From Hepsetus odoe (Eukaryota; Chordata; Actinopteri; Characiformes; Hepsetidae): a stretch of DNA of 64,000 bases. The position numbers were made by a program, and so were the translations under genes. The notes beneath the pieces are model-generated. The model made no database searches. It was not told where the DNA came from and saw only the letters and a list, made by a program, of their open reading frames with translations. The DNA lies in NCBI GenBank assembly GCA_017165825.1, contig CM029367.1, forward strand, positions 19,895,486 through 19,959,485, read 5' to 3'. Below are positions 48,794 through 60,299 of the stretch, in pieces. Position 1 is the stretch's first letter; each line of letters opens with the position of its first letter.

Positions 48794-49078
48794 CACCCTA
48801 ACCACTAGGCCACTGGGGCAGTGATGGCCTAGTGGTTAGGGAGTTGGCCCAGCATTGGAAGAGTGTGGGTTTGATTCCCTCACAAGTAGGTTCCTCTGAG
48901 GTACCCTTGAGCAAGGTACTGTCCCCATCACTGCTCCCTGGGTGCTTTCAATAGCTGCCCACTGCTGCACTGTTTGTGTGCATGGGTTAAATGCAGAGGG
49001 CCAATTTCGTTGTGGTTCACGTGTGCTGTGCTGTGCTGTGCTGTAACCTCGCAATGACAAGGGTTGTCACTTTGACTT
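48794..49078 (+). repeat. tRNA-derived SINE with inverted head stub
   Basis: The full copy runs from GGGGCAGTGATGGCCTAGTGG to CAATGACAAGGGTTGTCAC. Just before it is an inverted stub of the same head (CCTAACCACTAGGCCACT), making a short head-to-head palindrome. Confidence 0.85.
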
Positions 49079-49696
49079 TTTTATAGGCTAATGTTATTGT
49101 CCATCACACCAATCAAATTGTTCAATCAGGTATGTTTGAGCTAGAATTTGGCAAAATGTGCACAAATGGTAGCCTTCTGTTCCCAGAGTTCCCATGGCAT
49201 TCTAAGATATGATGATCTATAACATAAAAACAGTACTCTTACTGATGTTGTGGCTAAACTGTATTAATATTGCATGTTACAAATTAATGTGCTCATTGTC
49301 TGTACATCAAGCCCATTCAAAATCGTATAAGGGTATGAAACAAAGTCAAAAAACTCAACAAATGGATGAATATACACACTTGTGCCCACCCTTGTATTAA
49401 TTGTGAAATGTGATAATGGCGTGCATTGCTGGTCCCTTCCTCAAGTGCATTACAGATTTGATTTGAGCTTTTTGTCTAGCTCTGTGACTCGTCAGTGGTT
49501 TTATGTATCAATGCTAATAAATACATTTCTTTGGGATATTTTGTTGTTCTTTATCATGCCTTAGAATTACAGGGAGTTCTGATGAATGTTGCATTCTCAC
49601 AAAGATGCTGGATCCTTCCTACTTTGAATATCACAGAATATTTCTCTGGATGTTCCTTAACATCTTGAGAAGACCCTTTTACACCAAACCATCTTG

Positions 49697-49905
49697 TTAG
49701 TCAAGTCAAGTCAGATTTTATTGTAATTTCAGCCATATACACAGTACACAGTGAAACGAAATAACCCGCAGGGTATAGAACAAAGCAGCCCAAGTTGTTG
49801 GGTAGTGTGACAGAGCAACAGAGCAGCTTTATGAGTTAACAGTGTAACAGAGCAGTGTTATGAGTTAAGTGCAGAGTGCAAGAAGAAAAATAAATAGATA
49901 ACAGA
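49697..49905 (+). repeat. Dispersed repeat headed by (GTCAA)n, second copy
   Basis: GTCAAGTCAAGTCAGATTTTATTG followed by GCCATATACACAGTACACAG and GTGAAACGAAAT parallels 29284-29385 and extends further. Confidence 0.7.
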
Positions 49906-50565
49906 TAGATAAGATGAACAGTAAGTGTGAAGATTAGCAGTTCAAATTTGTTCTTCAAAAGAGGGCAAGTTGATTAACCGAAGACCTTTCTCTTTACAGT
50001 TTAATGTTACATAACTGCACTAGCGCATTTTCTCCTGTGGCTTTTAATTAACTTTTCCGGATGCTGCAGTAAAATTGCTACAAGGGTTAAAAGACAACTT
50101 GATGTAATGTGATGACGTCAAATGATGTAATACTCTGCAATCAAAATGAATTGTAGAATGAAAGGCTGTGTTTGTTTGTTTGTATGTTTGTTTTTTTATG
50201 AGTGGTTCCTGTGACCAGAACTCAGACACAACCACTGTTCAACCTCACAGACATTTTTACTACACTGACTAAAGGCTGGATCTAAAACAGGTTAAGCTGC
50301 ACTGGACTTTGCCCTAAAAACAGAGAGAGCATGAGCATAAGTGGATGAAGGAATTGGACATTTCTTGTGCCCAGCATACCATGTAAGCTTCCAGATAAAA
50401 TAAGCCTCTGTGATCATCTCTTCCTGTTGGTGGCTGCAGGCCAAGGTACATTTGCTTATGCCATTTAGTGTTTGGAAAACACTGAAAAGACTTGCTGTAT
50501 TCACTAAAGCAAGTTCTACTCAAACACTAGATAAAATAAAACCATTTCTAAACTAAAGCTGAACT

Positions 50566-50569
<4 letters not shown>

Positions 50570-50611
<42 letters not shown>
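50570..50611. repeat. (TA)n microsatellite
   Basis: Pure TA tract. Confidence 0.95.
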
Positions 50612-50613
<2 letters not shown>

Positions 50614-53600
50614 CTGCTTTAAACAAAACTTTGCATCCTTAAGAGATGAAAAACATTCTTACCTTTCAATGTTGGGTCTTGTAAATAGATTTTATTACAT
50701 CTTTTCTATTTCTTCCTGTATCATGAAAAAAAGTCAAAAATAGATATAAGGATTAAATGACATCATATTAATTTATAATAGCGGCTCTGTCTATAGCAGA
50801 CATGGTCATCGACAGATGTAGATAGGTTAACTGTAAAGTAATTATACGTCAACAACACAGGACACATTAATACAGATGTTTTGCATGGAATATCAATTAA
50901 GACTCATGTCTTCCAGTGTAATCCAGTGGTCATGTTGTGTGTTAATATTGTGTGCATTGGAAAGTGTACATAAAACTGGCAAATAATGACATTTATTTGG
51001 AAGCTAATTTCAGTGTACACTTTATATTTTCAGTGCATGTTCCCAAAGCTGGTCAGTATTTTCAACTTCGTTTGGTATCAAGGCCCAAGGTTTCTCTATG
51101 AGTCATTTTGTTGTTTTTTATCTGACGTGAGTTGACAGCAGGGGAAAACATGCTTTTAAAATTTGACAAATCTTCATCATCCCAGATGTCCACTTAAAAT
51201 ATGGTGATTTGTGTTTTTGAAGGAACATCATCAAGAGATTTTGTGGGGGCAGTCAAGTCTCAAAACAGCCAGATTATGCCATACTTTCCAAATGTCTAGC
51301 ATGAGATGACAAATTGGTCCGTTTTATTTATTTTCTTCCCCTCTCCTTTTTTTTTCTTTTCATCAACACTACAACTCATAAAGCAACACTCTGAAGTGCT
51401 ACATTGGAAAAATTCAGGTATTTACTGTTCTCTCTAGATAACAGAATAAATCGATGAACATTTTATACAGGCTTTAAAGGAGATATGGTATGCAGTATGG
51501 TATCTCAGGGTCAAATCAGGTGAAGGTGAAAGGTGACAACTATCAGTGTCGGGTTCATACAAATTCCCCTCAAAGATCACATTAAAGAAATAACTCAGTG
51601 TGACTTCTTATATGTGGATATTCACACCAAGCACCTTTATTAAGAGTCCTTACGGTGTCAGTGCAAGGCTTTAATGTCAAATCAGATATATTCTTTTGGT
51701 ACAGACGATAAAAGGAGAGATTTGAAAAATATTGAGATTGTGAAAAGAAGATTAGTTCATACTTATCTCTGCCAGAATCTTCAGACATTTGTCTGTAGAT
51801 ACAGCATACATTATAGCACATACTGTCTGGGTAGAGTTTTACTGAAGCTACAGAGCTTGACTGAAGGCAGAAGAGTAATCAAACAGTGCGCTAAAGCCTG
51901 ATGATCAGTTGCCCCCGGGCCGCAGCTCAGGGTGAGGAATCAGAAGCACTTTATGCTACATGATTAAAGTTTTTCTCCTTTCATATTTACAGCACATTAT
52001 ATAACCTCAGAAAAAATAACTGTGTCAACAATATGAAAAGACATTTTATTGATTGAAACTTCTCTAAAACTGTTCAGTATAACAACATTTTTGTTTTTTT
52101 TTCTATACTCACAGAATAGTATGTAGTAGTTTCATGTAACTAGAAGTTTCATGTCATTTCTTTCAAATGTTCAAATACTGTAGGAATGATTGATAGACTT
52201 TAGACTCAATGTTTTTCAAAATAAGCATTTTATGTAAAAAAAAAAAAAAAAACTGTGTTTTTAAAGGATTATGGACAGTGTGTAATCTGGATTAATGATG
52301 TACTGTATAACGTCTTGGCCTTTATAAAACTCCTGTTTTGGCTCATTTAAACTATAAATGCTAAGCCATGACCTGAAATGTGTTTTATTTACACTCATCA
52401 TGCAGTGATGGTCAGCAACAGCTGAGTGCTACTGCTGATTGCTTTGAAATCATTTGATAAAACCTGTGCTTCATCATTGGAGCTATAAGTTAAACTTTCA
52501 CTTTTATTAAGTGTTGCACTTGCACATTAAAAGAGGAATAGTTAAAGAAAATATGTTTGAAATCTTTATGTTGGCAATTGCTATGAATTATTTAGCAATA
52601 ACTATAAAACTAATGTCTATCTCACGTCACTTATGTTAGCAAGGAACTGAATTTTGGCACTTAATGTTTAAAAGCTCAACACTAACAAACAAATTATTGC
52701 TTTCTTAGCTTTGAGGTCTGTGACATTATAGATTTAGGACCACTGAGTAAATATCAGTGGGAAGAATTTTTGCCAAAAAATACTAAACTTCCATTTACAT
52801 TAAACTGAAATGAAGTGACACAGAATTAATTCATATTCCCAGCGAATAATTTGATTAGGTTTGATTTGCATTTCCAACATGTTAGAAGTTGGTTTTGATA
52901 TGACTCACAAAGTCATGCCCCTAGCACTGGAATTGAATACTTTGAAGCCTGTAAATAAAAACATGCAAAATACTGAGCCTGGGAGAAATTGACAGAGTGT
53001 GATGCAGTTCTCTACCCTCTCAACTCCCAGCCTACAGGCCAGATTGAGAATTAAAGCCATTACAGCCAGTGAATCAAAAGACTGCCAACATAGATAGCAG
53101 CATAATGGATTAACATCAGTGTGAGAGAGGAAGAGAAAGCAGCAGTAGACTTGGTGGTACATCATTAGTTATTATTATGATATATAGTAAGTCATTCTTA
53201 TATATTATTGTATGAGATACAATAATGCGATGCACTACTTTATGCAAATACACATTTTTTTTTCAGTATGTTACAATACTACATGCATTTTTGCTGTAAT
53301 TCAGCTTTTAGAGGATAAACAGGAAATGAAAGACTAGCAGTGTACCCATACATTACCCTGTAAACCCCAATGCCGCTCATGCCATTTTAGGCTCTAATTA
53401 CTTAATAAGTTTTCATGTTATTACTACATTAATATAACATCTTGTTACATTAGTCACATTGACTTAATCTCGTTGGTGAAGAGAACAAATTTTTTAAATG
53501 CATCAACTGAAAAACAAATGGTGTTGTCTTCCTTAAGGAAGAAAGTATTATTCAGCTATAATATATGTGTAACTAAGATCTGCAAATTTGTATAATGTAC

Positions 53601-54055
53601 CTCTGACACAGTCTGTGACATTAGACTTATCTGAGTTAACAGAGAAAATGAGGACTTATGACCTACCCTGAGGTCTGGGTTGGGATGTACTTGCTTTAAG
53701 TTAACTGCAGTTTTAGGGACATCTGCTGGTAGAAAGGAACACATCCACATCCAAACAGTGTTTTCAGTTTTAGGCTCTTTGAAAAAACAAAAAACAGCTT
53801 AATTATCTCCCTAACCCTAGTAATAGATGTGATAGGGTATTCATGTAAAAAAGGGATTTATTTTTATAATTATAATTAAATAGATATGTTAGGTCTCTTT
53901 AGCGTTATTAATAGAAAAAGTAAACAGGGCTGTAAATATGTAGATTCTTCATTTCCTGAACACTTTCAAGTTATATTTATATGAGAAAGGGGGAGAAAGA
54001 AAATGGAGAACAAACTGTTTTGAGCCACCGACTTATTTCTTAAAAACTATATAGA

Positions 54056-55373
54056 CACTGTGTGCACAATTATCAGGCAAGTGAGTATTTTGACCATATC
54101 ATCATTTTTATGCATATTCCAACTCCAGCTGTATAAACTTGGATATGTTGGTTTTAACAGATCAGGTGATGTGTATCAGCGTAATGAGGGAGGGTGTGGC
54201 CTAAGGAGATCAACACCTTATAACAAGGTGTGCAGAATTATTAGGCAGGTTCTTTTCCTCAGTGCTGTCATACTCCAGAACTGAACCTACCTGGAGTGTA
54301 GGTACAAGATTCTGTGCTCGGGGACAAGGTCAAGGTAAGGAAGACTGAAACCTGACCATCACTGAACAAGACACATAAGCTGAATCATCAAAACCGGGCC
54401 AAGAAATATCTCAAGGCAGATTTTTCAAAGGCTTTATTGACAGACCAGATGAATGGGCCTGTGGCTGGATCAGTAATGGGCACAGAGATCCACTTAAACT
54501 CAGAAACCAGCAAGGTGGAGGTGGGGTACTGGTATGGACTGGTATTATAAAAGGTCCAGCTGGACCTTTTTGGGTTGAAGATGGACATGAAATCAGCTCC
54601 CACACCTACTGCTAGTTTTTAGAAGACACTTTCTTCAAGCAGTGGTTTAGGAAAAAGTCTCTTCCAAAGACCATGATTTTTCTGCAGGACAATGCTCCAT
54701 CACATGAAAGTGAAAGAAGAAAGTGACCATTCTTGTCTTTGTGAGTACATGGCCCAACACACACAGTGAACCATAATGAAATTACACCTCTGCCTTCAAC
54801 CCACACACAAACACGTGCAGCAGGGGGCAGCACTCCAAGCACTCCACTGTGTGGTTCATCAGTAAAGGCCTTAAAGGTGAAAGAATAATGACTTGGCCCC
54901 TTTCCTCACCTAACCTACACTCTACTCAGAACTTGAGGGCCCATCTTATATGGGGAAGGAAAACAATCCACTTCTCTGAACAGTGTCTGGGAGGCTGTGG
55001 TTGTTGCTGCACAAAAAGTTGATCGTCAACAGATCAAGAAACTGACAGACTCCATAAATGAAAGGATTACAACTGTTATTGAAAAGAAGGGTGGCTGTAC
55101 TGGTCAGAGATTTATTTTTTTATTTTTTTGAAATGTCAGAAATGTTTATTTAACATATTTTACATTTAGTTGCAATAATTCTGCACATTAATAGGTTCCT
55201 AATACTTGTGCACACATATGTATTCCCCTGAGGATGTTCACACTCACATTTACTTTAAAAAACATTCAGGTTTCAGGGTTATTAACATTTTGGATTGACT
55301 AGTAGAGCTGGATTTGTTCCAGATTAAATTAATCCTCAAAATACTCACTTGCCTTTTAATTGCGCACACAGTG
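54056..55373 (+). mobile_element. Tc1/mariner-type DNA transposon relic with nested SINE
   Basis: Terminal inverted repeats: CACTGTGTGCACAATTATCAGG at left; the right end reads as its complement with a few changes and is followed by TA. Broken transposase traces on the plus strand include AKKYLKADFSKAL (near 54400), CRTMLHH for the HDNAPSH-like catalytic block (near 54685) and IEKKGG near the end (55080). Frames are interrupted by stops, and a reverse SINE has inserted at 54706-54840. Confidence 0.85.
54706..54840 (-). repeat. SINE fragment nested in the Tc1 relic
   Basis: Complement of the SINE tail and body (GAAAGTGAAAGAAGAAAGTG, AACACACACAGTGAACCATAA, CAGCAGGGGGCAGC). The head is missing. 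Confidence 0.75.
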
Positions 55374-55563
55374 TATAATACTATTTCCTGTCTGTAACAT
55401 CTTCATCACAATCAATTAATGTGTGTTCACAGGGTTCGTTTATTATTTTCCATAGAATCCATACATTTTCATACTAAAATCAATAAATAGGTTTGTTCAG
55501 GCTTCAAAAATTAATGTATATTAAAACTTTATCTCAGTTATACTGTTAGTTTTTTTTTTTTAA

Positions 55564-55770
55564 GATAAGTGAAAGTGATAACCCTTGTCATTGTGAAACA
55601 CAGCATACACACACCATACACACATATGCAGCAGGGGGCAGCTATTGAACACCCGGGGAGCAGTGGACGGGGATGGTACCTTATAAAGAGAGATGCCTCA
55701 GGCAACAGGTAAAGGGTGAACCTCCAATCTTCAGATCAGACGCTCCTAACCACTAGGCCACGCTGCCCCA
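55564..55770 (-). repeat. tRNA-derived SINE, reverse
   Basis: AAGTGAAAGTGATAACCCTTG, GCAGCAGGGGGCAGCTATTG and CTCCTAACCACTAGGCCACG mark a full-length reverse copy. Confidence 0.85.
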
Positions 55771-55795
55771 TCCTTTCTCACAAAACTGAACTGAT

Positions 55796-56583
55796 TGAAG
55801 TAAGTAGAGTAAATTAATCTTTATTATCCCACGAATGGGAAATTTGGGCGTTACAGGGCTCTTATAAACAGATGACAGATGTACAGATGACAGATGTACA
55901 GAAAAAGAATAGAAAAAATATATAAAAATATAGAGATATAAAGAAAGAGGAACAAGTACAGGAGAAAGTACAGAATATAATGACATAAATAATAAATAAT
56001 CTATCTATCTATCTATATATATATATATACATATACAGGAAGAAATTAGTGACCATATATACAGTACTAGTAATAATACTGCATTAATAAATAAGTTTTA
56101 AATAAATTATAAATATAAATAACAAGTAGCAAAATATAAATGTAATGTAATAATAATAAATGTAATAACAATAATAATATACATTAATATACATTAATAT
56201 ATAATATAATATAATATATAATAATAAACAAGCAATGTAATGTTATGATGATGAGTTGTGGAGTCTTATGGCTGCAGGTAGGAATGACCTGCGGTAGCTC
56301 CTTCTCTCACTGCAGGTGTAAAGTCTGCTGCTGAGCAGGCTGCTCAGTGCTCTACAGTCTCGTGGAGGTGGGAGGTGTTGTGCAGTGGATGTTAGTTTGG
56401 ATAACATCACTCTCCTCCCCTACCTGCTCGATGGACTTGGCGGAGCAGTCCAGGACAGAGCTGGCCCTCTTGACCAGTTTGTTTAGTTTCCCTCTGTCCC
56501 TCTCTGCGACTCTTCCACACCAGCAGACCACAGCGTAAAAAACAGCCGACGCTACCACAGTGTCATAAATTGACCTCATGAGA
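55796..56583 (-). mobile_element. 3' end of an L2/Rex-like LINE
   Basis: The minus strand reads the end of a LINE ORF2 (VVASAVFYAVVCWCG, KLNKLVKRASSVL, then after a shift a RRSYRRSFLPAAIRL-type ending). A 3' UTR with TTATCCCACGAATGGG (plus strand) and an AT-rich tail follow. It is 5' truncated, as usual for such insertions. Confidence 0.75.
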
Positions 56584-56793
56584 TTAAAGTGACTATTCTT
56601 GTCATTGCAAGGTCACAGCATGCATTTAACTCATGCAGAGGTCCGTGCAGCAGGGGGCAGCTATGAAAGCACCCAGGGAGCAGTGATGGGGACAGTACCT
56701 TGCTCCAAAGGGTACCTCAGGGCCAACCTACTGGTAAGGTTTGAACCCACAATCTTCCGATCCTGCGGCCAAACCCCTAACCACTAGACCACA
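56583..56793 (-). repeat. tRNA-derived SINE, reverse
   Basis: AAAGTGACTATTCTTGTCATTG, GCAGCAGGGGGCAGCTATG and AACCCCTAACCACTAGACCAC identify a full-length reverse copy abutting the LINE end. Confidence 0.85.
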
Positions 56794-57159
56794 CAGACGG
56801 TCTAACACAGACAAACCTAGACTCAACTTTGTTTAGTGACCTAAGTTAATATCGGTTAAAGCAGAATAACTTTCGATAACGTTCCACGAAACGCTAGATG
56901 TCGCCCTTGCTCTTGGACAGCGCGGCCTGGATGACTCGTTTATGTGAAAGACTTATTCAGGAGATGGCGCCAAACACCCGCGTCCGTCTCTTCGGGTCCA
57001 AAACTCGCATTCATCATCGAGCTGAATATGCGATCCACATTTCATTCACCTCTTGAAGACATTGCGATCCTGCTTCAGGAGGTCCATGAAGTTTTCTAAA
57101 AAACTAGCTTCAGGTCGTTGCTCGCCTCTGAAGAAGCTGGAGGCGTTAAAGGAGAGGAG

Positions 57160-57188
57160 AGGCTGTCACCTTCCGCCGTGGTGCTGAG
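57160..57188 (-). promoter_or_regulatory. Candidate expanded REST/NRSF (RE1) site
   Basis: On the minus strand the left half CTCAGCACC matches TTCAGCACC at eight of nine bases and is followed by ACGG, as in many RE1s. A right-half-like TGACAGCC follows after an enlarged spacer of about 11 bases instead of two. The cholinergic locus is a classic RE1 target, which raises the prior. The right half is imperfect. Confidence 0.3.
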
Positions 57189-57639
57189 TTCAACCACACC
57201 TGCTGATCACTCTGGACCCACAGATATTCAGCGCAGTTTATTAAAGAGTATTAATAAAGACTGATCGTTACACCTCATATAATGTTCATTTTTGTGTTTA
57301 ATGTCAAAGTAGTGGGGAGCGACATTCCCCTTTAAAGATCCCTCCTCCCAGTCCTACGAAACAGGGACATAAACTTCACTGAGCTAGAATTAAACAATAG
57401 CTCTAAAATAAGGAAGCTAGAAACTCCTGAAGTAAACTGACGAAGCACTGGCACACAGGACACCAATCGGGTAAATCCTCTGCTCACCGTCGAAAGGATT
57501 AAAAGGATCTTTAAACAACTTTTTGTTTAACTCTTTTTATAATATATACACAAAAAATATTGATTTCTTTAAAAAAATAAAAAAATAAAAATTCATTCAA
57601 AAGTCATTTATAATGAAAGGTGATTACTCAGAAGACATC

Positions 57640-57937
<298 letters not shown>

Positions 57938-58703
57938 TTACAGCAAACAAAATAGGAATATTTATTTACTTATATATTTCTTCCATTTTTCTGATGTTTT
58001 AGAACAACACTGTGTTTTTATGTTAAATAATTCTGATATCAATCAATAATCAGGAAAAAAGCAACTTCATGAGCGCAGGCGTGTCTGCAACTTCAAGAGC
58101 TTGGTTTTGTGGAATAATTTCAAAGAAAGAAAGAAGATTTCTGACCGTCTGCCTCTAAAGTCGGCGAGCGGGTTTAAACTCAGTGCGCGCTCTGTTCAGT
58201 GCTTGTTAATGAATGCGGCTGGTTGGGAACACTGGGGGCAAGCGAGCAGTGCGTCACATCCCTTTAAAAAAAAGTAGAGATTTCAATGGAATCAACAAAC
58301 GTGCGCGCATGTCCCCCTAGCAGTGACCACAGTCCCGAGTCTTCTGGGCTGAGATGATGACATGACTCGTAGTGTTACAGGTGGATGAACCTGCTCGTGT
58401 GAGAGCGCATACCTTCCCGGGCTCGTGTGGCTACCGTGTCTAAAAAAAACAACAAAAAAACAACAAAAAAAGAGCTCTCGGAGCATGGAGGACGAACAGG
58501 GGGCGCGTCTGAGCAAGAGTTTTCACCTGCATGACGGTGCAATGAAACAAGTCCAGCCGTCAGCGATAAAACGCGTCCAAGTGACGGGAGCGGACAAGCA
58601 ATGATCCAGTGGAGAGCAGCGCGCGAAGGTAACACCGGAAAAGTTGGTCTTCTAAGCGGGACTCAGTGAGTGAACAGGCGGGGAACCGATGCGCATAGGC
58701 AGC

Positions 58704-58731
58704 CCTCTCTCTCTCTCTCTCTCTCTCTCTC
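58704..58731. repeat. (CT)n tract in the slc18a3 5' region
   Basis: Pure CT tract about 55 bp upstream of the slc18a3 start codon. Confidence 0.9.
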
Positions 58732-59159
58732 GAGCACAGCGTAGAAAAAGAGTGTGATCTTTGACTGGAAGAGGGGAAAGTGTAAATGATGGCTGCAGAG
58801 GGATCCAGCGGCTTGGAGCAATCTGCCGCCGTGAAACTGTCAGAGATGGCGAAAGAACTAAACAGTTGGGCTCTGCCATCCAAGACCCCGAGCGGCAGAG
58901 GAGGATCATTCTAGTGATTGTCTGCGTGGCGCTTCTGCTTGATAACATGCTGTATATGGTGATCGTACCGATCGTGCCCGATTATTTAGCTCGTCTGGAA
59001 AGCCAGTCGGAGCAGTCCCGCGAGGCGCCTCGCGCCAATTCCTCAGACAACAGCACGCAAAAATATCTCCAAGAGGAGAACTTTGACTTGCAGATCGGCG
59101 TCCTGTTCGCCTCCAAAGCCATTCTCCAGCTCCTCGTCAACCGTGGCGACGTGTGCTGG

Positions 59160-59640
59160 ACAGGTGAAACTACGATCCATTTTCATCGTTTCATTCATCA
59201 TATTCAAGATCATTTCTGTTTTTTCTGCTTGAAAAGCAATATGTTTGTTTATGATTCTTACGAGTCTGATAACGCTGCGGAGCCATCTGGGATATTCTCG
59301 TTAATGGTTGAAGAGGCGAAATCGAAACCTAGATCACTATTAAACAATCATTTATGACTAAACTTTAACAGTGCTGTACCGTTCGCATTGTAGACATTCA
59401 TCTTCTTTGCCATCAGCATTAATAGCGCGGTGTTTAATAGTGACTTTATCATAACCTTTTCATGGATTAGTTTGATCTTATGGTTTTGTTAACTCATGAT
59501 TGACTTCGTGTATGTTGATGGCGTTTTGTTTATGTTCGCCTATTGGATGTGCGGTGATGAGACCATGAACAATGGGCGGGAATAAACACATTCTGTTCAA
59601 GCGTTTTCCGCTCTGTACGGTGTATCGCTATGACGTGAGC
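59160..59640. other. Non-homologous stretch inside slc18a3
   Basis: About 480 bp of AT-richer DNA occupies the place of the central transporter domain. I recognise no transporter segment, transposon end or repeat in it. At about 59674-59709 faint similarity to the segment before the KSF motif reappears, with several indels. Confidence 0.6.
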
Positions 59641-60220
59641 GACCAGTGTTGAACGATTCTCTTAGATCGTGCGCTGATGTAATCAGGGACCAGCTCACGT
59701 TTTGTGCGTGCAAAAGCTTTAAACAACTCATCGGTCCCTGTGTGGCATCTGCTTCGGCATTGCCCTGGTGGACACTGCTCTGCTCCCCACGCTTGCCTTC
59801 CTGGTCGATGTGCGCCATGTGTCTGTGTACGGCAGTGTGTATGCCATTGCGGACATTTCCTACTGCGTCGCCTACGCGCTCGGCCCTGTCGTGGCCGGCA
59901 AGATCGTGCACGACCTCGGCTTTGCGCAGCTCAACTTAGGAATGGGCCTGGCCAACGTGCTTTACGCACCGGCTTTGCTCATCCTGCGCAACGTGTGCTT
60001 TATGAAGCCGTCTCACTCCGAGAGAAACATGCTGCTGGAAGAGGGGGCGACAGGGCTCTACGACACCATCCGGATGGAGGAGCGTCAGGCCAGAAAGCAC
60101 GGCTACAGCACCGCGGGAAAGTGCCTGCCCGTGGACGAGAACGGCACCTTTGCTGGAAACTCGAGATCGTACTCTGAAGAGGAGACGTCCGAACCTAGAC
60201 CATCAACTCTTAACCCACCG

Positions 60221-60232
60221 CACACCCACACA

Positions 60233-60271
<39 letters not shown>
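60221..60271. repeat. (CA)n microsatellite at the slc18a3 3' end
   Basis: CACACCCACA and pure CA units; in the transporter frame they read Thr-His repeats before TGA at 60296. Confidence 0.95.
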
Positions 60272-60273
<2 letters not shown>

Positions 60274-60299
60274 TTTAATGTTGGGCCAATTTCCCTGAC

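Larger units (their letters stand above)
46910..54055. other. Intergenic between rgr and the cholinergic locus
   Basis: About 7 kb of AT-rich DNA with one SINE (48794), a GTCAA-headed repeat (49697) and a (TA)n tract (50570). No open frame here has a recognisable domain or splice structure. Confidence 0.5.
58786..60298 (+). pseudogene. slc18a3: Vesicular acetylcholine transporter, disrupted
   Basis: VAChT loads acetylcholine into synaptic vesicles in exchange for protons; it has 12 membrane spans and is normally one uninterrupted exon. ATG at 58786 (or 58789) starts a typical N terminus (AAEGSSGLEQ), but one G is missing at about 58848, so GERTKQLG and span 1 (VALLLDNMLYMVIVPIVPDY) are in another frame. 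Homology continues through the Asn-rich loop and span 2 to about 59141 (LLVN), then stops. It resumes near 59709 (KSFKQLIG). A second one-base loss (CCC for CCCC, 59736-59738) precedes ICFGIALVDTALLPT, span 11 and the cytoplasmic tail. The middle, roughly spans 3-9, is missing. The end runs into a (CA)n tract. Either a dead duplicate or a damaged assembly. Confidence 0.8.

Noticed and set aside
56915..56923. GGACAGCGC, an exact right half of an RE1 site
   Set aside because: No acceptable left half at canonical or expanded spacing was seen beside it, so it is not called as a site.
58761..59357. 198-codon gene starting at 58761
   Set aside because: Its first residues are the wrong frame of the VAChT N terminus; the true start is at 58786 or 58789 followed by a frameshift.
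59768..60298. Separate short gene starting at 59768
   Set aside because: The start is an internal Asp-Thr of VAChT span 10; it is the C-terminal part of slc18a3.
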